Notes: generated by a model from the letters alone, not told the origin. 46,710 nucleotides of DNA from Porphyromonadaceae bacterium UBA4259 (GCA_002396125.1 DGWL01000094.1:1-46710), one strand, 5' to 3'; positions 1 to 9,714 are shown, numbered from the stretch's first letter. Made by a program: numbers and translations.

Positions 1-1148
1 GTGCCATAGGCCTGGTAGGAGCAACCAGGCTGTGGGGTGACATTGATGACCGATGCCGTGACGCCGCTGGTGGCACCGCGACCAATGAGCGAGTGGCTGG
101 CGATGTCGATGGTCGATTGGCTATAGAACCCATACTCATTACCCACAGCCAAGACATTGCTATTCTCGGCATTGCCAAGCAACTGGGCACTCCACGTCAT
201 GACACCATTCTTGCCGCCAATGGCCCTCACATTGGCATTGTTAATCACCAGCGGGCCTTGCACCCTAATGGCATGGCCGGCAGCCGAGTTGGCTTCGAGC
301 TGGCAATAAGAGATAGTGGCATTTTGAGTGGCAAAAAGACCGTGAGCGTCGGTATATTGCGGTGTGCCACCAGTTTGGGTTACATAAACCTTGCCACCGG
401 TGATGTTCACATCGTGGGCATGAACCGCCGTTTCCCGGTTATTGCCAATGATGTTCATGTAGCTGCAGCCCTCCACGTTAAACGACTGGATGGTGCAATC
501 ACCACCAATGCTGCCACGCACTTCCACATTGCTATAAGAACCCTTAACAGTAAATATGCCAGTTACAAAATTCTTATCCCAAGGTTTGAACGCATGGGTA
601 GCACCCTTGAGTGAAAGCAAACCATTGTTTACCTCAAGCACAGAATTGTTTTGAGCAATCACTGCACTCGCTGTGTGAGAGGTCACGCTCAATAGCGAGA
701 GATAGTTCACCTGCACCTTGCCGCCTTCCTGAATGGCTATGCCGTTGTGGGGAGCGGTGACAATCACGTGCCCCTGGCTGGCACCGCTACTGTTGGTGAT
801 AGTGATATTCTTGCAATTAACGGCGGCATTCTCGTTGTCGGCATCTTGCTCAATACGGAACATGGCGCTATTGCTGAGCACGATGTTGACTGTTGCAGTT
901 GGAGCAAAAAGTTCCTTGATGTTGAGTTCGCCACTCACGTTGAGCGTCACCGTGCCGGTGCCGTTCACCGTCACATGCTTGCCTGTGCAGTTGCTCACCA
1001 GGTAGGAGTGGGTGTAGCCAGTGCCTGTGTTGAGCGTGACGTAGTCGACAGCTTGTGCCACTCCCGAACCCATGAAGAGCATGAGCAACACTAGCAGCCA
1101 CCACGACCGCAACTTGCACTGAAGAAATGAGTAATTGTTCTGTTTCAT
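1..1148 (-). CDS. Secreted beta-rich protein, 3' part outside window
   Basis: An open frame runs from an ATG at 1148 to the window edge without a stop, giving at least 382 residues; the C-terminus is missing. The first about 33 residues form a signal peptide (basic start, then a Leu/Val/Met-rich core, ending near GVAQA). The rest is rich in Asn, Thr, Val, Gly and Ser with short repeating strands such as NITITNSSG, VNITGGKVYVTQ and LVINNANVRAIGG, the look of a right-handed parallel beta-helix. I do not recognise a family or catalytic residues. It is probably exported and, in this organism, could be a type IX or surface protein, but the part that would carry a sorting domain is not in the window. 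A Bacteroidetes-type promoter lies just upstream. Confidence 0.8.
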   Translation of the reverse strand, partial: MKQNNYSFLQCKLRSWWLLVLLMLFMGSGVAQAVDYVTLNTGTGYTHSYLVSNCTGKHVTVNGTGTVTLNVSGELNIKELFAPTATVNIVLSNSAMFRIEQDADNENAAVNCKNITITNSSGASQGHVIVTAPHNGIAIQEGGKVQVNYLSLLSVTSHTASAVIAQNNSVLEVNNGLLSLKGATHAFKPWDKNFVTGIFTVKGSYSNVEVRGSIGGDCTIQSFNVEGCSYMNIIGNNRETAVHAHDVNITGGKVYVTQTGGTPQYTDAHGLFATQNATISYCQLEANSAAGHAIRVQGPLVINNANVRAIGGKNGVMTWSAQLLGNAENSNVLAVGNEYGFYSQSTIDIASHSLIGRGATSGVTASVINVTPQPGCSYQAYG

Positions 1149-1200
1149 AAATATCAATGTTTAAGTATTACTATTTTTAAGGCATAAAATGATTATGATG

Positions 1201-1231
1201 CAAATCTATTAAAAAAAATGCACCTTTACAA
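1201..1231 (-). promoter_or_regulatory. Bacteroidetes-type promoter of the 1..1148 gene
   Basis: On the minus strand the -7 element TAGATTTG (1201-1208) matches the TAnnTTTG consensus exactly, and TTG at 1229-1231 sits 20 bases further upstream as the -33 element. It would give a leader of roughly 45-50 bases. Confidence 0.6.
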
Positions 1232-1241
1232 GTTATTTATA

Positions 1242-1276
1242 GAAAAAACAATAGCTTTTTAGAACTATTTCTAAAA
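1242..1276 (-). terminator. Possible terminator after the 1319..2080 gene
   Basis: An 8-bp perfect stem (1257-1264 with 1269-1276, sequence TTTTAGAA/TTCTAAAA) with a 4-base loop is followed on the minus strand by a T-rich run at 1242-1250. The stem is AT-rich, so the call is weak. Confidence 0.35.
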
Positions 1277-1318
1277 AATGATAACTTTTTTTTACTGGCT
1301 TTAGGATCTTGAGAAACT

Positions 1319-2080
1319 CTACTTGGGCATGTAGTCGCTATATTTCTCTTCCTCAGAAGAATGTTGTGGCATGTAGCGCGAGTCGTCGTCGGCTGGTTGA
1401 ATGGAGGGCTCGTCGGTTTTGGGCATAAAGCGCGAATCATCTTCAACATTTTCCTTGATGGTCTCGGCTGGTGCAGCTGGCACCGCCTCTTGAGCCGGCG
1501 CGGCTGTCGCATTATCTTGCTTGCCGTGGTGATGCCCTATCTTGTGAATCTCACCCTGAATGCCGTGCCCCACCCTGGAAATCTGCTTCTTTCCTGTTTC
1601 GAAGCGGCGGTCGATGTTCTCCTCAAGGCGCTTGTTGAACTTGAACGGCATCATCGACACCAGCGCCGACACCAGCGCCAGCACCGTGAAAACAAAACTC
1701 GTGTAGTAGCCTATTCCCAGTCCTGCCACCGGCAAGCCTTCGCCCATCTCGGAGTTTGGCACCACCTGCGGGTCATGAGTGAGAGAGAATCCTTGAAACA
1801 TTGTGTTGAGGTTCACGAAGAAGTATATCGCGAAAAATATGAGCACTGTCACCATCACTCCCCAGTAGCGGTTTTTCAAGCAGTTGAAGCCAATGGCAAG
1901 GAAGATGGTAATAAATGGGATGAGGGCAAAGAAGGTGTATTGAATCCCCTTGTTCTCAGTTATCATGCTGGCTGTGAAATTGAGGCCCGAGAGATTGCCC
2001 AAAAAAGAAATCTCAAAGAGCGGCAGGAACACATAGCACACCAGTGCCAGCAATAGCAATATGTTAGTTATCGGTTTCAT
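1319..2080 (-). CDS. Membrane protein with repeated C-terminal DSR[FY]MP motif
   Basis: The 253-residue product has about four hydrophobic segments: residues 5-22, around 45-65, around 72-90 and around 120-142. An approximately 100-residue cytoplasmic-looking tail follows, basic and His-rich at first (VGHGIQGEIHKIGHHHGKQ), then Ala/Pro-rich, then acidic. The tail carries a short motif three times: DDSRFMPK, DDSRYMPQ and YSDYMPK, the last at the extreme C-terminus. I do not recognise a family. Such evenly spaced motifs usually bind a partner, but nothing here identifies it. The gene stands alone between the antiporter gene and the secreted beta-rich gene on the same strand, 190 bases from the former, so it may have its own promoter, although I see no good match to the consensus. 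Confidence 0.85.
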   Translation of the reverse strand: MKPITNILLLLALVCYVFLPLFEISFLGNLSGLNFTASMITENKGIQYTFFALIPFITIFLAIGFNCLKNRYWGVMVTVLIFFAIYFFVNLNTMFQGFSLTHDPQVVPNSEMGEGLPVAGLGIGYYTSFVFTVLALVSALVSMMPFKFNKRLEENIDRRFETGKKQISRVGHGIQGEIHKIGHHHGKQDNATAAPAQEAVPAAPAETIKENVEDDSRFMPKTDEPSIQPADDDSRYMPQHSSEEEKYSDYMPK

Positions 2081-2270
2081 GTCATTTACTCTTCAAAAAT
2101 AAGTGGTTATTAAGGCTATAAAAAAATATCAACTGCGAATTTAGCAATTTTACTCCAAACCACACTAATATATTTCCTCAATTAATGTTAATAGTGTTTA
2201 TTAAACAAGTGAGGAGTAGAGTTGTAAAGGAATAGAGTTGTAGACTCAAAGACGCGCTTACAAGTGGCAA

Positions 2271-4511
2271 CTATTTAAGTTTCTTAATTTTGGCTTTATC
2301 GCCCACAATCCACACCTTGTCGCCGGCTTGGAACACGACATCGGGGGTGGGAGAAATGAAGTCGTCCTCGCCACGCTCAACGGCAACCAGCATCGACTTG
2401 TAATCCTCACGCAAGCGAGCGTCGGCAAGGCGCTTGCCAACAAGTGGCGACTTCTCGCTGAGCACAAAATGGGTAAACTTCACCTCGCTAGTAGTCTCTG
2501 GCTTTGCATTACGCGCCTCAAGTAGTGGGAGGAGTGCCTGAATTTGCTCATCGGTTCCAATGACACCAATCTGATCACCCGGGAAGATGCGCATGTTACC
2601 GGTGGGCACCGGGTAGCGAATCGAGTTGCGCTGAATGTCAACTACATTAACGCCATACTTGCGCCTAAGGTCGGCATTTCGCAAACGTTCACCCACAAAT
2701 GGGCAGTCATAGCCCACTGTCATGTAGGCCAAGTGCATGTCGCTCACCAGGTTGTGCTCCTTGCCCGTGCGCCGGTTCTCTCGCTCGTTGACGTTGCTCA
2801 TGAATCGGCGTTCCAAATTTTCAAGCTGCTTGTGCAGCACCGGCGAGAACAGCAACAGCACAGCCAAGATGTAGACCACGGCCACTATCACTGCCGTGAG
2901 GCTGGAGTAGAAACCATAGAGCAACGTGGTGATGAACCCCATCGACAGCATTCCACCCACCACCATCATGGCAATGCGCGGCACCATCTCGATTCCTGTC
3001 ACGTTAAGATTGTTGAGCATCTTGAGCTCCTTGCGCGTGAGCTTGGGTGTGGTGATGGCATAGAAGAACGGCGACACCACCAGCAAAGCGGCACTAACGC
3101 TCAGCATCATTGCAGGCTTGGGACTCATGAGCCTGGTGAACACACTGTTCAGGAAAGGAATGAGATAGCTGCGAAGCACAAAAATCGACGCCACAATCAC
3201 AGCCGAGTAGAGTACAAGCCTTATCACATGGCGCTTCACTATGCCCAACCACACACTGCGTTGCGACGACTTCACGTCGCTATTCACAGTCTTGCTATAA
3301 CCCTCAAGCAGCACGTTCCAGCGCTCGGGAAGCAATTTCACCACGCGGTTGTAGCATGGCAAGGCACTCTTGATGAAGAAGGGTGTGGTGAAGGTTGTTA
3401 TCACACTCACCGTCACGATGATTGGATACACATTGTCGTCAAGCACATCGAGCGTGGTGCCAAGCGTGGCAATAATGAACGAGAATTCTCCTATCTGCGT
3501 GAGACTGAAGCCACTCTCCATGGCAATCTTGAGCGACTGCCCCGTGGCGAGCATGCCTGTTGTCCCAAAGACTATCATGCCCACAATCACCACTACCGAG
3601 AGAAGCGTGATGGTGCCGGCATACTGCACTATCACCTGAGGGTCGACCATCATGCCTACCGAAATAAAGAACACGGCACCAAAAAGGTCTTTAACAGGGC
3701 TAATGAGGCGCTCGATGCGCTCTGCCTCGGGTGTACCTGCAAGGATTGAACCCATGACAAATGCCCCCAGCGCCAGCGAGAAACCACTCTCGGCCGAAAA
3801 TATAGCCATGAGGAAACACAAGCCCATGGAAATGACCAGCATCATCTCGTCGCTAATCACCTTGCGGAAGCGGCGGAAAATGGTGGGTATCACGAACACG
3901 CCCACCACAAACCAGATGATGAGAAAGAACGACAACTTGAGGATACTCCTCACCATCTCACCGCCCTCAACAGTCTGGTTGATGGCTATCGACGACAACA
4001 CAACCATCATCACCACAGCAAAGAGGTCCTCGACAATGAGAACCGCAAACACTCCCGGCACAAACTTGCGGTGACGCATGTTCAAGTCGGTCAACGCCTT
4101 GAGAATGATGGTTGTCGACGACATCGACAGCATCGCGCCCATGAAAATACTATTAACCGACGTGAAGCCCATCGACTTGCCCACTATGAAGCCCGTGCAC
4201 ATCATGCCCATGACAATGATGAGCGCTGTGGCTATGGCCGTGCCACCTGCGTTTATCAATTTCTTGAAACTGAACTCCAAGCCTAGCGAAAACAGTAGCA
4301 CAATGATGCCTATCTGCGCCCAGAACTCAATGTTGGCTTCATTGCCCACCGAGGGCAAGAACGCAAAGTGCGGGCTGGCAATAAATCCGGCCACAATGTA
4401 ACCGAGCACCACAGGTTGCTTGAGCAGCTTGAACACGATGGTGGCAGCTGCTCCGAGCGTCATAATAAGCGCCAGGTCATATATGAGTGATTGTATTTGA
4501 GCTTCATCCAT
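2271..4511 (-). CDS. CPA2-family cation:proton antiporter with TrkA-C domains
   Basis: A 746-residue inner-membrane transporter of the Na+/H+ exchanger (Kef/CPA2) superfamily that exchanges K+ or Na+ for protons. Residues 1-400 hold 11-13 hydrophobic segments with family motifs such as LKQPVVLGYIVAG, LLFSLGLEFSF, SSTTIILKAL, VEDLFAVV and FFISVGMMVD. A second hydrophobic block follows at about 440-570. The soluble C-terminus contains two TrkA-C (RCK-C) modules, about 590-665 and 672-746, each with the FVGERL/LVGKRL and GDQIGVIG/GDKVWIVG signatures; these usually bind a nucleotide or other ligand and gate transport. The frame extends upstream to a TTG at 4580, but the ATG at 4511 (MDEAQIQS) is preferred because it matches the usual position ahead of the first membrane helix. 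It is a single-gene unit. Confidence 0.9.
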   Translation of the reverse strand: MDEAQIQSLIYDLALIMTLGAAATIVFKLLKQPVVLGYIVAGFIASPHFAFLPSVGNEANIEFWAQIGIIVLLFSLGLEFSFKKLINAGGTAIATALIIVMGMMCTGFIVGKSMGFTSVNSIFMGAMLSMSSTTIILKALTDLNMRHRKFVPGVFAVLIVEDLFAVVMMVVLSSIAINQTVEGGEMVRSILKLSFFLIIWFVVGVFVIPTIFRRFRKVISDEMMLVISMGLCFLMAIFSAESGFSLALGAFVMGSILAGTPEAERIERLISPVKDLFGAVFFISVGMMVDPQVIVQYAGTITLLSVVVIVGMIVFGTTGMLATGQSLKIAMESGFSLTQIGEFSFIIATLGTTLDVLDDNVYPIIVTVSVITTFTTPFFIKSALPCYNRVVKLLPERWNVLLEGYSKTVNSDVKSSQRSVWLGIVKRHVIRLVLYSAVIVASIFVLRSYLIPFLNSVFTRLMSPKPAMMLSVSAALLVVSPFFYAITTPKLTRKELKMLNNLNVTGIEMVPRIAMMVVGGMLSMGFITTLLYGFYSSLTAVIVAVVYILAVLLLFSPVLHKQLENLERRFMSNVNERENRRTGKEHNLVSDMHLAYMTVGYDCPFVGERLRNADLRRKYGVNVVDIQRNSIRYPVPTGNMRIFPGDQIGVIGTDEQIQALLPLLEARNAKPETTSEVKFTHFVLSEKSPLVGKRLADARLREDYKSMLVAVERGEDDFISPTPDVVFQAGDKVWIVGDKAKIKKLK

Positions 4512-4636
4512 TATTAATCCAATATCCAAAAGAGCCCGAAAGCCTTGAATCTCCTGAAATCCATGCCTGTTAAACCGCAAAATCAGCGATAATTCAGTCG
4601 GTTAAAAACAATTGTGCAAACATGGTTTCGAGTGTG

Positions 4637-4668
4637 CAAAGATAGTAAAAAATTACGATAAAAATCAA
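4637..4668 (-). promoter_or_regulatory. Promoter of the antiporter gene
   Basis: TATCTTTG (4637-4644, minus strand) matches the Bacteroidetes -7 consensus exactly, with TTG at 4666-4668 as the -33 element. The leader would be about 120 bases. Confidence 0.6.
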
Positions 4669-4710
4669 CCATTTCGTTTTTTAAAGTAATTTCGATTAAT
4701 CGGTTTAATA

Positions 4711-4750
4711 ATAAAACGAAAGGCCGGCGCAGTGTTGTGCCAGCCTTTCG
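4711..4750 (-). terminator. Rho-independent terminator of the Oar/lipoprotein operon
   Basis: A 12-bp stem, CGAAAGGCCGGC at 4717-4728 with GCCAGCCTTTCG at 4739-4750 (one G-U pair), is followed on the minus strand by TTTTATTATT. It lies about 45 bases past the stop of the lipoprotein gene. Confidence 0.8.
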
Positions 4751-4792
4751 CTGAAATATTAAAGGTTATTTAGGGTTTAGATTGAGTGTCTT

Positions 4793-6322
4793 TTACTGAC
4801 CCTTGCTGTGAGAGAAATAGATGCCGCCGCACAGCTCAATCTTGTTATTGAAGGTGTCCTTGTAACCAATCATAGTGAGCTGGTCACCTGCCTCAATACC
4901 TGCAGTAGCAAGCCAGTTCTTGCGGTTGTCGCCAGTGGCTCCGTAGCCAGGATAGCAGCCGTAAACGTAGACTTGATTACCTTCATCATCGCCAAGATAG
5001 AGGTTACCATAGGTTGGGTTGTCGATGTCCTCAATTGTGCCATTAACGCGGTAGTACACGTTCTTGTCGTCGGGCTTGGTGAGGAACTCGGCGATAGTGA
5101 TGTCGGTCACGGGGATGTGAGACTCGTAAACGCCACCCTTTGACATCTGAGGATTGCCGTTGTAAGAGCCACGCTTGCCCACTATGGTAACGATGTCGCC
5201 TTCCTTGAGTCCAAGGCTCTCAAATTCTCCCTGAGCACCCATGTGGTAGATAGCAACCTCGCCACTATAGTCGCGCAATGTGAAGTCGCCCGACGAAGCT
5301 TTGGTAACCTTTTGGATTACACCTGTGAGGCGATATTGAGTATTGTCCTCGGCAGCTGCCAGGAACTCAGCAACTGTTGCGGCTACGATAGCGCCGGTTT
5401 GCTTGATAGTTGCAGTAACTGTCGACTCTTGCGAACCATTGCTGGTCTTGAAGGTAACTTCAGCAGTGCGGTCGCCACCGGCGTTGGCATTAGCGTGGAA
5501 GGTAACGGTTGGAGCGCTACCACCAGTGATGTTGACAATCGAGAGCCAGCTCTTGGCAGACTCGGGAATCTCAACGCTCACGCCATTGCCCTTGCTGCTG
5601 AGGTTAACTGTCACCTCACCACCCTCGAGAGGAATAGTTGCGTTCTCGGGGTCGATGCTCTCAACCTTGAGAAGCGACTTCACCAGCTTAACAACAGTAA
5701 CATCACACAACTCGGCTGCGCCGTTGTAGAACTTCAACGGACCCTCAACGGTGATGATGTCGCCTTCCTCAATGCCCCAGTCGGCAATGGGGTTGCCCTT
5801 GGTCTTGCCACTCTTGTTGAGAGTGCCATAAATCTGAAGGTTACCTGTTCCGTCGTTGATGTAGAAGTTGCCGTACTCCAAGTTGTAGATGTTGTTAACG
5901 GCACCAGTCACGCGGTAGGTCATGCCCTCGTTTCCTGCAGCGACCTCGGCGCAAGTGGCATTCTTGGTTTCAGAGAGGCCCTGAAGCACCTTGATGTGTT
6001 GCTTGCGACCGGCACACATGATACTAAGGTCGGCATTACGTCCGTTGATTGTACCCTCGGCGCTAAATTTCACCTCGGTTTCACCAGCACCACCAGCCAT
6101 GGGGCTCACGGTAAGCCAGCTGGGGATTTCAGCCTCGTCAAAGCTCCACGAGTCCTTGGCAGTGACAATGATAGTAGTTGAGCCACCTTCCTTGTCAATG
6201 TCTACATAGGAACGCGAAACCTGAATCTCGTCGAGCAGAGTAACAGTGTCTTCGTCCGAGCAGCTAACGAACAGAGCACCCAGAAGCACTACAAATGCGG
6301 GAATAAAATATTTTAATTTCAT
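4793..6322 (-). CDS. Surface lipoprotein with BACON and OB-fold-like repeats
   Basis: A 509-residue lipoprotein: residues 1-20 are a signal ending in a lipobox (LFVSC, Cys21), followed by acidic SDEDT, the kind of context that favours surface export in Bacteroidetes. Domains in order: a BACON-type beta-sandwich (about 33-112, ending with the typical IKVLQG); an OB-fold-like module (about 120-215, MTYRVTGAVNNIYNLEYGNFYI); a second BACON-like sandwich (about 218-310); and two more OB-like modules (about 313-405 and 408-509) with YRLTGVIQKV and YRVNGTIEDI starts and GDIVTIVGKRG/GDQLTMIGYKD ends, resembling DUF5689-type proteins. No catalytic residues are evident. It starts 24 bases after the Oar-like receptor gene and shares its transcript, so it probably acts as the receptor's surface partner in binding a substrate; the substrate is unknown. 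Confidence 0.85.
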   Translation of the reverse strand: MKLKYFIPAFVVLLGALFVSCSDEDTVTLLDEIQVSRSYVDIDKEGGSTTIIVTAKDSWSFDEAEIPSWLTVSPMAGGAGETEVKFSAEGTINGRNADLSIMCAGRKQHIKVLQGLSETKNATCAEVAAGNEGMTYRVTGAVNNIYNLEYGNFYINDGTGNLQIYGTLNKSGKTKGNPIADWGIEEGDIITVEGPLKFYNGAAELCDVTVVKLVKSLLKVESIDPENATIPLEGGEVTVNLSSKGNGVSVEIPESAKSWLSIVNITGGSAPTVTFHANANAGGDRTAEVTFKTSNGSQESTVTATIKQTGAIVAATVAEFLAAAEDNTQYRLTGVIQKVTKASSGDFTLRDYSGEVAIYHMGAQGEFESLGLKEGDIVTIVGKRGSYNGNPQMSKGGVYESHIPVTDITIAEFLTKPDDKNVYYRVNGTIEDIDNPTYGNLYLGDDEGNQVYVYGCYPGYGATGDNRKNWLATAGIEAGDQLTMIGYKDTFNNKIELCGGIYFSHSKGQ

Positions 6323-6346
6323 AGTCGTAAAAATCTACTTTAGGAA

Positions 6347-9300
6347 TTAGTTGAAAATATACTTAACACCAATCGACATGTTCCAGCACTGGCCAATAGA
6401 GTGGTTGGGAGTCCAAGTCTTGGTTTGGCCATTGATAGCGGCTGGAGTAGAGAACAAAGGATAACCCTGAGCGTCAACGCCCTCATACTTGAGGATGCGA
6501 GCCTCGCTGCCAATCTCGGGGTTCAAATACTTGCTAACGCCCCAGCTGGAGTTGAACAGATTGAGGACGTTCTTCATGTCAACGCTCACCTGAATAGTGT
6601 GCTTGGTGTCACCGGCACGGAAGGTGAAGTCGTGCTTGTAACCCAGGTCAATGCGGTGTACCCATGGGCTATAAACGCTATAGGCCTCGGCATATTGACC
6701 CTTGTGGTTCTTGAGATAGCTGTCGCTGTTCATGAAAGCCATGAAGCGGTCGCGGTCGTCGTTGCTCTTGAAGCGGAACAAGCCGTTCTCAACATCGGCC
6801 TCGGTGGGGATGTAGATGGCATCGTAGGCGTAACCGTCGCCGTTCATATCGTTGGTAGTCATGTAAGAGTAGTTGTAGCCTCCACGCCAGGTCTCATAGA
6901 TGAGGCTGTAGTGGTTGCCACTGCGATCGTGCAGAGTAGCGCTTGCGATGAAGCGGTCGGGGGTAACATACTGCGAGTTGTGCAGACGAATGTTGTTAGG
7001 ACCTTCCCAAGTGGGAACATAGGTGAAGGCACTCTCGGCAGCCGAACCTGGCATACCGGTAATTTCCTTCGAAACAGTGTGGGTGTAAGATGCCATGAGG
7101 CTTACCCAGTCGGCAGGCTTGGCAGTTGCCATGATGTTGGCGCTCCAGCCATAACCCTTGCTTGTGTTCTCAAGAACGAAGGCCTTGGTTGCGGTGCGGA
7201 AACCGGCAGGATAGATAGGACGGTTGTCAATACCATTGAAGCGGGCAAAACCACCCACGCTTGGGATTGACCAGTCGCTAATAGAAACACCGTTAACGGT
7301 CTTGTTGAAGATGAACTCGCCGGTGAATGTCAATGGGAACGATACGGGAACCGCATAGTCGATAGCAATCGAAGACTTCCACACCTGTGGCATCTTGAAC
7401 TTGGGATCAACACCGTTTACAGCCGAGGGAACTGTGCCATCCTCGGGGCTTACAGTCTGGGGATAGCCCATGTCGAAAAGTTTCTGCTGCAGAGCAGAGA
7501 TAGTTGCATGACCTTCGCTGTCGGTAACAAGACCACCGGCAAACTGGTTCATGTCGGTATTCTTAGCGTTGAGCTGAGCTTGGTATTGAACCATACCGCC
7601 GTTGGTGGGCATGTTGGTGAAAAATACCAGAGGCAGACGGCCCGAGAAGAGACCTGTTCCACCACGCAGCTTGAGGCTCTTGTCGCCGAGCACATCATAA
7701 ACGAAGCCCACGCGAGGCGAGAATGTAACGCTGCTCTTTGGCCACTTGCCGGTGTCAACGTTGCGCACGTTGCCGTCTTTGTCATAATAGTCGATAGCAA
7801 GGATAGCGTTGTTGGTCATGAGGTCCTTGTTGTTGAAGAAGAGACCGTCGATGCGCAAGCCGTAGGTGAGTTTGAACTTGTCGTTAACGTTCCACTCGTC
7901 CTGACCGTAGATACCGGCCTTGTTGAACTGAACGCGGGCAGCGGGGTGAGTTTCACCGTCGTAGCCGTAGGTCAAGCAAACAACCTCGGGAGCGGCGCCA
8001 TTGATAAAGTCGTCAACACTTGCATAGCGATAGTAACCTGTACCATTGCGCATGTACTGGTTGTCGGCCATCTGATGCTCGAAGTTAAGACCGGCAGTGA
8101 TCTTGTGGTTGCCGGCATAGTAGGTGATATCGTCCTTAATGTTCCAAATAGTGTTGTGAACGGCATTGTTCCAGGTGAAGAGCTCATAACCCAGAGCCAT
8201 GTAGTTGCCATTGGAACCTGTACCATCCTGGATGTCGATGAATGGGAACTCGCTAGAGTTAGTGCCACGCACGTCGTCAAGCTTCGACCAAGTTGCGAGG
8301 AACTGGTTGCTCAGGTTGTCGCTCAAGCGGCTGTTGAGGTCGAAAGAGAGTGAGTGAACCAGGTTCTTCATCGAGTACATTGAGTTGGCAAATATCATTG
8401 AATATTGCGAAGCGCGGCCGAAAGCCGAGCGAGTGCCACCGTCCATTGAGGTTGCGTTGGCAGCGTTCCACACATTATTCTTAGTGTAGTTATAGCGCAG
8501 TGCCAGGTGATGATCGTTGGTGATGTTCCAGTCGATGCGTGCAAGCAGCTTGTAGTTGCTCTCATCGGCAGGGAAGTCGGTATAAGAACCAGTGTCATAG
8601 CCATAGCGGTTCAGGACGTGGTTCTTCACGCGCTCCATGTCGGCGATAGTGGTGCGCGAGAGGTAGTTGTCGGCATCGGCAACACCATTCTCCGAGGCAC
8701 GCCAGCGGTTGGCAACGGTAGGAATCTTCGACATCTCACCGTTAACGAAGAAGAACAACTTGTTCTTAATCACAGGGCCACCCAGAGTGAAACCGTAGGT
8801 AGTCACGCGGTCCTTGGCGCGAGCGCCGGCGATTTGCTCGCCATCCACAGCGTCGCCACGCATGTTCTCGTTGCGATGGTAAACATAGGCACTACCCTTG
8901 AAGGTGTTGTTACCACTCTTGGTAATGGCATTGACGCCACCACCGATGAAGTTGGTTTGACGCACGTCGTAGGGCGAAATCACCACCTGCATCTCCTCGA
9001 TAGCGTCGAGCGAGATGGGGTTGCCACCACCAGGCAGGTTGGAGCTAAGACCAAAGTTGTTGTTGAAGTTAGCACCGTCAACGGTGAAGTTGGCAGTACG
9101 ACCATCGGCACCTGCAAAGCTCATGCCATTGCCGCCGTAAGGCGAGAGACGAGTGACATCGGTGATGCTGCGAGTCACTGTTGGCAGGCTAGAGATTTGG
9201 GTGTTGGTGATGTTGGTCGATGCACCGGTCTTCTCGGTTGAGAACTTCGAGCCCGAACCCAGCACAACCACTTCCTCGAGCTGGTTGGCGTCGGCACTCA

Positions 9301-9625
9301 TCTGCACCGGCAAGTTGAATGACTCACCCAGTTGCAGTGTAATCTCGGTAATGACCTTGGTCTTGTAACCAATGTAGGACACTGTAGTAGTGTAAGGACC
9401 ACCTGTACGCATACCTTGGATGTTGAAACGTCCATCAAGGTTGCTCACGGCGTTGTACTCGGTGCCCGAGGGCATGTGTACGGCCTTTACCACTGCGCCA
9501 ATGAGGGGCTCATTGGTCTCATCGGTGATTACACCCGTCATTGACGACGTTGTAATCTGCGCATTAATCGACATTGCTGCTGCGAGCAACATCATCAGCG
9601 CTGATAAGTAAATTTTCTTTAGCAT
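6347..9625 (-). CDS. Oar-like TonB-dependent outer-membrane receptor
   Basis: A 1092-residue outer-membrane protein. After a signal peptide (MLKKIYLSALMMLLAAAMSINA) comes a carboxypeptidase-regulatory-like beta-sandwich (about 24-105, TGVITDETNEPLIGAVV), then a TonB plug domain (about 110-235, with EEVVVLG, DVTRLSPY, FTVDGANFNN and AIEEMQVVIS), and a long 22-strand-type barrel. The plug features, including QTNFIGGGVNAITKSG, are those of Oar-type receptors, which lack a SusD partner; none is present here. It would take up an unknown substrate across the outer membrane using TonB energy. The frame reaches a TTG at 9637, but the ATG at 9625 begins the signal peptide properly. It heads a two-gene operon with the BACON/OB lipoprotein and has a long leader with a perfect hairpin. 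Confidence 0.9.
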   Translation of the reverse strand: MLKKIYLSALMMLLAAAMSINAQITTSSMTGVITDETNEPLIGAVVKAVHMPSGTEYNAVSNLDGRFNIQGMRTGGPYTTTVSYIGYKTKVITEITLQLGESFNLPVQMSADANQLEEVVVLGSGSKFSTEKTGASTNITNTQISSLPTVTRSITDVTRLSPYGGNGMSFAGADGRTANFTVDGANFNNNFGLSSNLPGGGNPISLDAIEEMQVVISPYDVRQTNFIGGGVNAITKSGNNTFKGSAYVYHRNENMRGDAVDGEQIAGARAKDRVTTYGFTLGGPVIKNKLFFFVNGEMSKIPTVANRWRASENGVADADNYLSRTTIADMERVKNHVLNRYGYDTGSYTDFPADESNYKLLARIDWNITNDHHLALRYNYTKNNVWNAANATSMDGGTRSAFGRASQYSMIFANSMYSMKNLVHSLSFDLNSRLSDNLSNQFLATWSKLDDVRGTNSSEFPFIDIQDGTGSNGNYMALGYELFTWNNAVHNTIWNIKDDITYYAGNHKITAGLNFEHQMADNQYMRNGTGYYRYASVDDFINGAAPEVVCLTYGYDGETHPAARVQFNKAGIYGQDEWNVNDKFKLTYGLRIDGLFFNNKDLMTNNAILAIDYYDKDGNVRNVDTGKWPKSSVTFSPRVGFVYDVLGDKSLKLRGGTGLFSGRLPLVFFTNMPTNGGMVQYQAQLNAKNTDMNQFAGGLVTDSEGHATISALQQKLFDMGYPQTVSPEDGTVPSAVNGVDPKFKMPQVWKSSIAIDYAVPVSFPLTFTGEFIFNKTVNGVSISDWSIPSVGGFARFNGIDNRPIYPAGFRTATKAFVLENTSKGYGWSANIMATAKPADWVSLMASYTHTVSKEITGMPGSAAESAFTYVPTWEGPNNIRLHNSQYVTPDRFIASATLHDRSGNHYSLIYETWRGGYNYSYMTTNDMNGDGYAYDAIYIPTEADVENGLFRFKSNDDRDRFMAFMNSDSYLKNHKGQYAEAYSVYSPWVHRIDLGYKHDFTFRAGDTKHTIQVSVDMKNVLNLFNSSWGVSKYLNPEIGSEARILKYEGVDAQGYPLFSTPAAINGQTKTWTPNHSIGQCWNMSIGVKYIFN

Positions 9626-9714
9626 AAAAGTTAACAAAAAATTAATTATTAATTAATTAAAGTTTTTTCATCAAGCACTCAATTAATAATGCACAGGGCA
9701 TCACCTATAAAGCG

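Noticed and set aside
2544..3749. A 401-residue open frame on the plus strand, opposite the antiporter gene
   Set aside because: The His- and Arg-rich translation is the mirror of a membrane protein's codons, has no family-like segments, and the minus-strand antiporter is unmistakable.
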